DNA of 6,593 nucleotides from an uncultured Sutterella sp. Lineage in GTDB: Bacteria > Pseudomonadota > Gammaproteobacteria > Burkholderiales > Burkholderiaceae_F. The stretch's first letter is position 1, and every line of letters starts with the position of its first letter. The stretch is taken from the NCBI GenBank assembly GCA_900552915.1, contig USBS01000093.1:1-6593 (forward strand), given 5' to 3'. Below the pieces are notes generated by a model. The model did no database searches. It was not told the origin of the DNA and saw nothing but the letters and a program-made list of their open reading frames with translations. The translations under genes and the position numbers were made by a program. Of the stretch, positions 1 to 4,786 are shown in pieces.

Positions 1-765
1 GTGCTGCGCATCCTCGAGCCGCTGACCAATGAGGATACGGACAAAATCGAAGCCTTTACCCGTGAGCACGAAGTGGACATGTGGCTGCAGCCTAAAGGGC
101 CGGACTCCGCTTATCCGATGCACTCCGAAGCCCGCGACAATCTCAAGCTCAAGCTCGAAGCGTTTGATGTTGCGATCAGCTTCAAACCCACGGACTTTAC
201 GCAGGTCAACCATCGCGTCAACCGCGAAATGGTGAGCCGCGCGGTCGACCTCCTCGGACTTGAACCCGAACACAACGTGGCCGATTTCTTCTGCGGCCTC
301 GGAAACTTCACGCTGCCGCTTGCCCGCACTGCAAAGCATGTCACGGGCATCGAAGGAAGCGAAGCGTTGGTCGAGCGCGCCCGTGCGGGTGCGGCCGCCA
401 ACGGACTTGCCGGGAAGACCGACTTCGTGGCGCGAAACCTCTTCACCTGGTCGACCGAAGACTGGGATGCGCTGTGGGAAAAGATGGGCGGCATCGACCG
501 CGTACTGATCGATCCGCCGCGCGAAGGCGCTCAAGCGCTGGCCAAGACGCTCGCTGCCACCGACAAGCGTCCGGCGCGTGTTGTTTACGTGTCCTGCAAT
601 CCGGCGACGCTTGCGCGCGACTGCGCGATTCTGCTGCATGAAGGCGGCTGGCATGTACGCGCTGCGGGCGTCATGAATATGTTCCCGCATACGGCACACG
701 TGGAAAGCATCGCGGTGCTTGAACCCGGCGAAAAGCCCGTTAAGGTCGTCGAATCCGTCGAATAA
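1..765 (+). CDS. rlmD: 23S rRNA (uracil-1939-C5)-methyltransferase RlmD, 3' part (5'-truncated by window)
   Basis: C-terminal 254 residues of an RlmD/RumA-type enzyme, which uses S-adenosylmethionine to methylate C5 of U1939 in 23S rRNA. The visible part holds the whole catalytic domain. FTQVN is at residues 66-70, and SAM motif I (DFFCGLGNFTLPLA) at 95-108. GIEGS, the acidic loop after motif I, is at 116-120, and DPPREGA at 171-177. The catalytic nucleophile is Cys199 in SCNPATLARD (codon 595-597). The FPHTAHVES signature at 228-236 carries the presumed general base Glu235. Family members are usually about 430 residues, so the N-terminal TRAM domain and the cysteine-cluster region lie upstream of base 1. 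The GTG at base 1 is simply the window edge and not a likely start. The gene ends in TAA and runs into a stem-loop terminator. It is convergent with the hns-like gene. TrmA/RlmC paralogues are the alternative, but the SCNPATLARD context fits RlmD best. Confidence 0.93.
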   Translation: MLRILEPLTNEDTDKIEAFTREHEVDMWLQPKGPDSAYPMHSEARDNLKLKLEAFDVAISFKPTDFTQVNHRVNREMVSRAVDLLGLEPEHNVADFFCGLGNFTLPLARTAKHVTGIEGSEALVERARAGAAANGLAGKTDFVARNLFTWSTEDWDALWEKMGGIDRVLIDPPREGAQALAKTLAATDKRPARVVYVSCNPATLARDCAILLHEGGWHVRAAGVMNMFPHTAHVESIAVLEPGEKPVKVVESVE

Positions 766-776
766 CGGATTCAAAC

Positions 777-814
777 AAAAGCCCGCAATGGATCGACTTT
801 CCGAGCGGGCTTTT
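777..814 (+). terminator. Rho-independent terminator of rlmD, probably bidirectional
   Basis: A perfect 10-bp inverted repeat pairs aaaagcccgc (777-786) with gcgggctttt (805-814) around an 18-base loop. It starts 12 bases after the rlmD stop. The stem ends in a T run on the plus strand, and the A run on its left side makes it usable from the minus strand too, where it would back up the hns terminator next to it. Confidence 0.8.
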
Positions 815-826
815 GCAAAAGATATG

Positions 827-850
827 AAAAAAGCCTCCGAAAGGAGGCTT
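827..850 (-). terminator. Rho-independent terminator of the hns-like gene
   Basis: An 8-bp perfect stem pairs aagcctcc (831-838) with ggaggctt (843-850) across a 4-base loop (839-842). Read on the minus strand it lies 23 bases after the hns-like stop codon, and the stem runs into a T run (complement of the A's at 827-832). The plus-strand side lacks a clean T tract, so this one belongs to the minus-strand gene. Confidence 0.82.
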
Positions 851-873
851 TCGAATAATTCCGTTAAACGAAA

Positions 874-1209
874 TTACTTCTGGAATTCGGGCGTCAGGAA
901 CATATCCTTATCGGCTTCCGTCAGACCCTGTGCAAGCAGGTAGTCGCGGAATTCCTTCTTCATATTGCCCTTGCCGGACCATTCGATGCCGTTGGGTGTA
1001 CGATACTTGATCGCAGCCGGGCCGCGCGGACGAACAACACGTTTGCCGACCTGATCTTCAAATGCGATTTCATTGCTGCGAATGCCAAAGGCATCGACAA
1101 GTTCCTGAACATACTTGATGGCGTCGATTTTGGCAGCCTGCATCTTTTCGGTGAGCTGGTTCTGCTCGGCGCGCAGAGAATCGTATACAGCCTTGAAGTC
1201 TTCACTCAT
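874..1209 (-). CDS. H-NS-family nucleoid-associated DNA-binding protein
   Basis: A 111-residue protein with the H-NS/StpA layout. Residues 1-45 form a charged, heptad-rich helical segment expected to dimerise or oligomerise. A basic linker follows (about 56-64, KRVVRPRGP), then the C-terminal DNA-binding segment (about 68-90) with the family-type core KYRTPNGIEWSGKG. Such proteins bind curved, AT-rich DNA and silence transcription. The canonical Q/R-G-R loop that enters the minor groove is replaced here by KGN, and about 25 residues follow it (to FLTPEFQK) where many relatives stop soon after. The ATG at 1209-1207 is chosen because an AGGAG ribosome site (complement of 1217-1221) sits 7 bases upstream. 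The gene is monocistronic with its own promoter and terminator. It is wedged between rlmD and ndk, and divergent from ndk across a long AT-rich gap, so autoregulation is plausible. Family assignment is confident; target specificity cannot be read from sequence. Confidence 0.85.
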   Translation of the reverse strand: MSEDFKAVYDSLRAEQNQLTEKMQAAKIDAIKYVQELVDAFGIRSNEIAFEDQVGKRVVRPRGPAAIKYRTPNGIEWSGKGNMKKEFRDYLLAQGLTEADKDMFLTPEFQK

Positions 1210-1216
1210 ACTGAGT

Positions 1217-1221
1217 CTCCT
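1217..1221 (-). promoter_or_regulatory. Ribosome binding site of the hns-like gene
   Basis: AGGAG on the minus strand, 7 bases before the ATG. This strong match fixes the start of the H-NS-family protein. Confidence 0.8.
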
Positions 1222-1295
1222 GGGATAGCCTGGGTGGTAAATAAGTAATAGGCAAAACGGGTGAATTGCGAATTTAACCGTTTCTTTCGGGCAAG

Positions 1296-1325
1296 AGTAT
1301 ACAAGAGTTTTACCGAAAGTGTGAA
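1296..1325 (-). promoter_or_regulatory. Sigma70-type promoter for the hns-like gene
   Basis: Read on the minus strand there is TTCACA (complement of 1320-1325; 5 of 6 to the -35 consensus), an 18-base spacer, then TATACT (complement of 1296-1301; 5 of 6 to the -10 consensus). Transcription would begin near base 1289-1290 and give a leader of about 80 bases. CTTTCGG (1284-1290) and CCGAAAG (1313-1319) form an inverted repeat that brackets the -10 element, and a further CCGAAAG lies at 1343-1349, so an operator here is possible. The promoter call rests on sequence match only. Confidence 0.5.
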
Positions 1326-1514
1326 AGAGTTTGTTTCAAGTTCCGAAAGCTTGCCGACGAGAATTTGCTTTGTTTGGTTAATACGTACCGATTTGCTGCA
1401 GAAAAGTTTCCGAGCCGAATTACCCGCAAACGCGGTTGGCAAAACTTTTTACAACGTTCGGAGCAGTGCAGAAATTCGGTTTCTTACATGCTGAGCTTGA
1501 ATTTGCGCGACTAT

Positions 1515-1535
1515 ATTTTTCGTTCTGCGAAAAAT
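1515..1535. repeat. AT-rich 8-bp inverted repeat
   Basis: Atttttcg (1515-1522) pairs perfectly with cgaaaaat (1528-1535) around a 5-base loop. It is not followed by a T tract on the plus strand, so it is not a good plus-strand terminator. It sits directly before a second hairpin (1543-1573). Role unknown. Confidence 0.45.
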
Positions 1536-1578
1536 GAATAAGGAAACAATGCTTGCCTTCGGTCAATTGTTTCAGTAA
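1534..1578 (+). other. Possible very short ORF (9 or 14 codons) within a hairpin
   Basis: ATG at 1549 opens the 9-residue frame MLAFGQLFQ ending in TAA at 1576-1578. The purine-rich AAGGA (1540-1544) is spaced like a ribosome site, 4 bases before that ATG. An in-frame ATG at 1534 would give MNKETMLAFGQLFQ but has no visible ribosome site. The 8-bp stem 1543-1550/1566-1573, capped by C(TTCG)G, overlaps both the ribosome site and the start codon. Such short frames arise by chance often, and no dedicated promoter was found, so this is only a candidate leader peptide or structured RNA. Confidence 0.15.
1543..1573. repeat. Imperfect hairpin with UUCG tetraloop
   Basis: Gaaacaat (1543-1550) and attgtttc (1566-1573) form a perfect 8-bp outer stem. 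Inside, 1554-1555 pairs with 1564-1565, and C1557-G1562 closes a TTCG tetraloop, with a mismatch and a 3-base bulge between. No T run follows on either strand, so a simple terminator is unlikely. It may be part of an untranslated RNA or may be incidental. Confidence 0.4.
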
Positions 1579-1662
1579 TCCGATGCGTCTGAAGCCCGAA
1601 CGGAAAATTGGAAAAAATCTGCAACCGCGAGACGAAGAGAGCAAAGGTGCGGCGGTCCCGCA

Positions 1663-1671
1663 TGGTAAAAT
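1663..1671 (+). promoter_or_regulatory. Extended -10 promoter for ndk
   Basis: TGG followed by TAAAAT (1666-1671) matches the extended -10 form TGnTATAAT with one change in the hexamer. No good -35 is seen at 15-19 bases upstream, which is usual for extended -10 promoters. An inverted repeat, TGCGG (1648-1652) and CCGCA (1658-1662) with a 5-base loop, abuts the element and could be a regulator site. Transcription from about 1678 would give a leader of about 120 bases before the ndk ATG. Confidence 0.4.
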
Positions 1672-1711
1672 CGCGCGTTGAATTTTTGAGGTCTGCTCAA
1701 GGGGCACTTGC

Positions 1712-1764
1712 GGCCCGCATTCGGGCAGGCATCTTTCGAATGCGGGTTCGCCGTCAGCGGCGGA
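1712..1764 (+). promoter_or_regulatory. Two adjacent hairpins in the ndk 5' leader
   Basis: Hairpin 1 is a perfect 10-bp stem, cccgcattcg (1714-1723) with cgaatgcggg (1737-1746), extendable by two G-T pairs and with a 13-base loop. Hairpin 2 follows at once: cgccg (1749-1753) with cggcg (1758-1762) and the loop tcag. A pyrimidine-rich stretch (about 1765-1787) then leads to a weak AAGAGA ribosome site (1788-1793). The layout could affect ndk translation or early termination. It matches no riboswitch I recognise. The structure is seen in the sequence; the function is inferred. Confidence 0.4.
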
Positions 1765-1798
1765 CTCTTTCTTCACTTTTCACTTTTAAGAGATACAA

Positions 1799-2224
1799 AT
1801 GGCTATTCAGCGCACTCTTTCCATCATCAAGCCCGACGCAGTCGCCAAGAACGTGATCGGCCAGATCTACACCCGTTTTGAAAACGCCGGCCTCAAGATC
1901 GTTGCCGCTCAGATGCGCCAGCTCTCCCGTGCCGAAGCTGAAGGCTTCTACGCTGTGCACAAGGAACGTCCCTTCTTCAACGACCTCGTCAACTTCATGA
2001 CCTCCGGTCCCGTGATGATTCAGGTTCTCGAAGGCGAAGACGCCATCGCCAAGAATCGTCAGCTGATGGGTGCCACCGATCCGAAGAAAGCTGAAAAGGG
2101 CACGATCCGCGCCGACTTCGCCGAAAGCATCGACGCCAACGCCGTGCACGGCTCCGACGCTCCGGAAACGGCTGCCGTCGAAGTCGCCTACTTCTTCCCG
2201 ACGCTCGCCATCTGCTCGCGCTAA
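1799..2224 (+). CDS. ndk: Nucleoside diphosphate kinase
   Basis: Ndk (141 residues, normal bacterial length) transfers the gamma-phosphate from ATP to other (d)NDPs through a phosphohistidine and so keeps the (d)NTP pools balanced in the cytoplasm. All hallmark positions are visible: Lys11 in IIKPDAV, Arg104 in GTIRADF, Asn114, and the active-site His117 in the NAVHGSD signature (114-120). The protein ends FFPTLAICSR, as bacterial members do. The ATG at 1799 starts at the conserved MAIQRTLSIIKPD N-terminus, with a purine-rich AAGAGA 5 bases upstream. The gene has its own likely promoter and a structured leader. rlmN follows after 38 bases with no terminator between, so the two are probably cotranscribed, as is common in betaproteobacteria. 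Confidence 0.98.
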   Translation: MAIQRTLSIIKPDAVAKNVIGQIYTRFENAGLKIVAAQMRQLSRAEAEGFYAVHKERPFFNDLVNFMTSGPVMIQVLEGEDAIAKNRQLMGATDPKKAEKGTIRADFAESIDANAVHGSDAPETAAVEVAYFFPTLAICSR

Positions 2225-2262
2225 TCGACGTCAGGAAAAAGCTTTAGGAAAAAGGCCGGATT

Positions 2263-3429
2263 GTGAACATGCAGGAAAATCAAAGTCAGGCGGCAGAACG
2301 CGTCAATCTGCTCAACTTCGACGTTGAGGGGATCAAGGCGTGGTGCGCCGCACTCGGAGAAAAGCCGTATCGTGCCGTTCAGCTTGCACGCTGGATGCAC
2401 CGGCATTGCGAAGACGACTTTGACGCGATGAGCAATCTGGCCAAAAGCTTCAGGGCCAAGTTGCATGACTTGGCCTACATCAAAGCGCCGCCCGTGATCA
2501 CCGTCAAGCATTCGACCGACGGCACGCGCAAGTGGCTCTTTGATGTAGGCAACGGAAACGCCGTCGAGGCGGTCTTCATCCCTGAAGACGACCGTGGCAC
2601 GCTGTGCATTTCCACGCAGGCGGGCTGCGCCATGGGGTGTCTCTTCTGCTCCACGGGCAAGCAGGGGTTCAACCGCAACCTCACCACGGCCGAAATCGTG
2701 GGCCAGCTCTGGCATGCCGAACGCACGCTCAGAAAAGAGGCGGGCGTTACCGATCCCAACGATCGAATCATCAGCAATGTCGTGCTGATGGGTATGGGCG
2801 AACCGCTGCAGAATTTGGGCAATGTCATTCCCGCACTGCGACTCTTTTTGGATGACAACGGCTACGGCCTCTCACGCCGCCGCGTGACGGTTTCCACCTC
2901 GGGGCTCGTAAACCAGATCGACAAGCTCGGCGCTGAAGTGCCGGTGGCTTTGGCCGTGAGCCTGCACGCGCCCGACGATGCGCTGCGCGACATGATCATG
3001 CCCGTCAATAAGAAGCATCCGCTCGAAGATCTGATGGCCGCCTGCCGTCGCTACCTCAAGGTGGCGCCCCGCGACTTCATCACGTTCGAATATCTGATGC
3101 TCGGCGGCATTAACGATCAGCCCAAGCACGCGCGAGAACTGATCGAACTCGTGCGCACCGTCCCGTGCAAGTTCAACCTCATTACGTTCAATCCCTTCCC
3201 GGATTCGGACTTGAAGCGCCCCGACCGTGAAACGGTGCTTGCGTTTGCCAAGATTCTCAACGACGCGGGCATTGTCACCACCGTTCGCAAAACCCGCGGC
3301 GATGACATTGATGCGGCCTGCGGACAGTTGGCGGGCGAAGTTAAAGACAGAACACGCCGAGCCGAGCGTCTGTTGGAGCAAAAGCGCGCCTTCGGCATTC
3401 TGCCCGAACAGAAAAAAGAGCACGTGTGA
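2263..3429 (+). CDS. rlmN: Dual-specificity 23S rRNA (A2503-C2) / tRNA (A37-C2) methyltransferase RlmN
   Basis: A radical-SAM enzyme that makes 2-methyladenosine at A2503 of 23S rRNA and at A37 of some tRNAs. It has 388 residues from GTG, normal for the family. The [4Fe-4S] cysteines are Cys122, Cys126 and Cys129 (CAMGCLFC), and the SAM-binding GMGEP is at 177-181. Cys353 in RGDDIDAACGQL is the methyl-carrying cysteine and Cys115 in GTLCIS is the conserved partner cysteine. The start is uncertain by two codons: GTG at 2263 has AAGG 7 bases upstream, while ATG at 2269 has GGA 8 bases upstream; no family motif lies between them. The next gene, ispG, starts 43 bases after the stop. In relatives pilF/pilW and rodZ usually stand in that gap, and here they are missing. 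The related Cfr resistance enzyme is unlikely given this housekeeping context. Confidence 0.96.
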   Translation: MNMQENQSQAAERVNLLNFDVEGIKAWCAALGEKPYRAVQLARWMHRHCEDDFDAMSNLAKSFRAKLHDLAYIKAPPVITVKHSTDGTRKWLFDVGNGNAVEAVFIPEDDRGTLCISTQAGCAMGCLFCSTGKQGFNRNLTTAEIVGQLWHAERTLRKEAGVTDPNDRIISNVVLMGMGEPLQNLGNVIPALRLFLDDNGYGLSRRRVTVSTSGLVNQIDKLGAEVPVALAVSLHAPDDALRDMIMPVNKKHPLEDLMAACRRYLKVAPRDFITFEYLMLGGINDQPKHARELIELVRTVPCKFNLITFNPFPDSDLKRPDRETVLAFAKILNDAGIVTTVRKTRGDDIDAACGQLAGEVKDRTRRAERLLEQKRAFGILPEQKKEHV

Positions 3430-3457
3430 GGCCGGCGCATCCGCATCAGCCTTAGGC

Positions 3458-3463
3458 AGAGGA
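3458..3463 (+). promoter_or_regulatory. Ribosome binding site deciding the ispG start
   Basis: AGAGGA 9 bases before the ATG at 3473. The open frame extends further upstream into rlmN (in-frame ATG at 3227), but that part is the shadow of rlmN coding, and only this site gives a proper translation start. Confidence 0.65.
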
Positions 3464-3472
3464 TTTTCAACC

Positions 3473-4740
3473 ATGTCCGACAAGACGATTGCCGTGCACC
3501 CCGAGCCGCTTCCTTCCGACGAAACGCAGAGCGCCTGGAAGCCTCGCCGCATTACGCACGGCGTGCGCATTGAAAACGGTCCGCTCGTCGTCACGGTGGG
3601 GGCGGGCCCGATCGCCGTGCAGTCGATGACCAATACCGCAACCGAAGACGTCGAAGCGTCCGTGGCGCAGGTAAAGGCTTTGGCTGCCGCCGGAAGCGAA
3701 CTCGTGCGACTGACGGTCAATACGCCGCAGGCGGCGCTGGCGATTCCCGAAATCCGAGCCCGGCTCGATGCCGAAGGTTTCTTTGTGCCGCTTGTGGGGG
3801 ACTTTCACTACAACGGCCACAAGCTTTTGACGGATTACCCGGCTTGCGCAAAGGCGCTTTCGAAGTACCGCATCAATCCGGGCAACGTCGGCAAGGGTTC
3901 TCGTCACGACGACAACTTTGCCACGATGATCCGCATTGCGGCCGACAACGGCAAGGCGGTGAGAATCGGCGTCAACGGCGGTTCGCTCGATAAGGAGCTG
4001 CTCTCGCAGATGCTCGATGCAAACCGTGCCTTGACCAACCCCCGCTCCGTGCACGATGTGACCCTTGAGGCGATCGTGCAGAGTGCGCATCAAAGCGCAC
4101 TCAAGGCGGTTGAACTCGGTTTGCCTGCCGATCGCATCGTGCTGTCGACCAAAGTAAGCGATGTGAGCGATTTGGTGCGGGTCTGCCGCAGACTTTCCGA
4201 GCTTGCTCCGTGGGCGCTGCATCTGGGGCTCACTGAAGCCGGGACCGGCACCAAGGGGGTGACGGCGAGTTCTGCGGCTTTGGGCGTGTTGCTTTCCGAA
4301 GGCATCGGAGACACGATCCGCATTTCGATTACGCCCGCACCGGACAAAGCGCGCGAAGAAGAAGTGTATGTGGCGCAGGAACTCCTGCAGAGCATGGGGC
4401 TGCGGCATTTTTCGCCTCTGGTGGTTTCGTGCCCGGGATGCGGACGCACGTCAAGCGACCTCTTTCAGCAGCTAGCGGCGCAGACTCAGGAGTTTTTGCG
4501 CGAGAAAACTCCCGAATGGCGACGTACGGCTCCCGGTTTTGAATCGATGACCGTGGCTGTGATGGGGTGCGTCGTGAACGGTCCGACATCGGCATCAGTC
4601 TGCCCGGCCGAGGCGAGTCGCCCGTGGCGCCCGTCTACTGCGACGGCGTCAAGACGGCCTCTTTGAAAGGCGACGATATCATGAACGAATTCAAGGCCAT
4701 GATCGAAGCGTACGTGGCCCGACGCTGGGGACGACAATAG
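3473..4740 (+). pseudogene. ispG: 4-hydroxy-3-methylbut-2-en-1-yl diphosphate synthase IspG (GcpE), frameshifted near the C-terminus
   Basis: IspG converts methylerythritol cyclodiphosphate to HMBPP in the MEP isoprenoid pathway using a [4Fe-4S] cluster. The first 371 residues look intact: PIAVQSMTNT (46-55) in the N-terminal barrel, RINPGN (133-138), LGLTEAG (251-257), cluster cysteines Cys320 and Cys323 (CPGCG), and Cys366 in MGCVVNGP (364-371). The family continues GESKHADIGISLPG, but here the frame leaves the family after Pro371 (base 4585), reads 26 unrelated residues and stops at 4664-4666. The true C-terminus resumes in another frame at 4588 (IGISLPGRGESPVAPVY onward) and runs 50 codons to TAG at 4738-4740. 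The expected codons for GESKHA plus one base, about 19 bases, are missing. This includes the conserved Glu that is the fourth cluster ligand in the family. Without the break the protein would be about 428 residues, normal for betaproteobacteria. Either a real inactivating deletion or a sequence/assembly error; the enzyme is normally essential, which favours error. Confidence 0.9.
4583..4590 (+). other. Deletion/frameshift junction in ispG
   Basis: CCG (Pro371, 4583-4585) is followed directly by ACATC, where AC is the tail of the expected GAC (Asp) codon and ATC begins the resumed frame at 4588. Since the missing GCC-GAC context would also contain CCG, the two ends probably shared CCG. That is compatible with slippage or deletion between 3-base repeats, but the lost bases are inferred from the protein family and not seen. 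Confidence 0.75.
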
Positions 4741-4774
4741 TCGGCCGGCGACGAACGAACATTTGTAAGAAAAC

Positions 4775-4779
4775 AGGAA
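4775..4779 (+). promoter_or_regulatory. Ribosome binding site of hisS
   Basis: AGGAA with a 7-base spacer to the ATG at 4787. It lies in the 46-base gap after the ispG stop, where no terminator is seen, so hisS is probably read through from upstream. Confidence 0.65.
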
Positions 4780-4786
4780 CTGCGAA

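Larger units (their letters stand above)
1210..1798. other. 589-base intergenic region between divergent hns-like gene and ndk
   Basis: No convincing protein-coding gene is seen here. The open frames that cross it have no plausible ribosome sites, composition or recognisable motifs. The left two thirds (about 1230-1620) is rich in A and T runs compared with the GC-rich genes around it. The content I can name is the hns promoter (1296-1325), an AT-rich 8-bp hairpin (1515-1535), a hairpin overlapping a tiny ORF (1543-1573), the extended -10 for ndk (1663-1671) and two adjacent GC-rich hairpins in the ndk leader (1712-1764). Bases 1350-1510 show nothing I can name. H-NS proteins favour AT-rich DNA, so the region may be a binding platform for the neighbouring gene's own product; that is inference. 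Confidence 0.6.

Noticed and set aside
831..850. Plus-strand terminator role for the 8-bp stem
   Set aside because: On the plus strand it is followed by tcgaataatt and not a T run. It serves the minus-strand gene instead.
1206..1776. Open frames of 77-118 codons in the hns-ndk gap on both strands
   Set aside because: No plausible ribosome sites, no motifs and unlike codon use; they overlap the promoters and hairpins. I treat the gap as non-coding.
3227..3472. Upstream extension of the ispG frame into rlmN
   Set aside because: The extra codons are rlmN coding read in another frame. The ATG at 3473 has a good ribosome site and starts where relatives do.
2872..3720. 282-codon minus-strand frame across the rlmN-ispG junction
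   Set aside because: It crosses two real genes on the other strand and has no family features.
3467..4408. 313-codon minus-strand frame opposite ispG
   Set aside because: Shadow of ispG, with Arg/His-rich low-information composition typical of antisense frames.
4580..4670. Programmed frameshift as an explanation for the ispG break
   Set aside because: There is no slippery sequence at the junction, and a frameshift would still lack the GESKHA residues with the cluster ligand, so a deletion or sequence error fits better.
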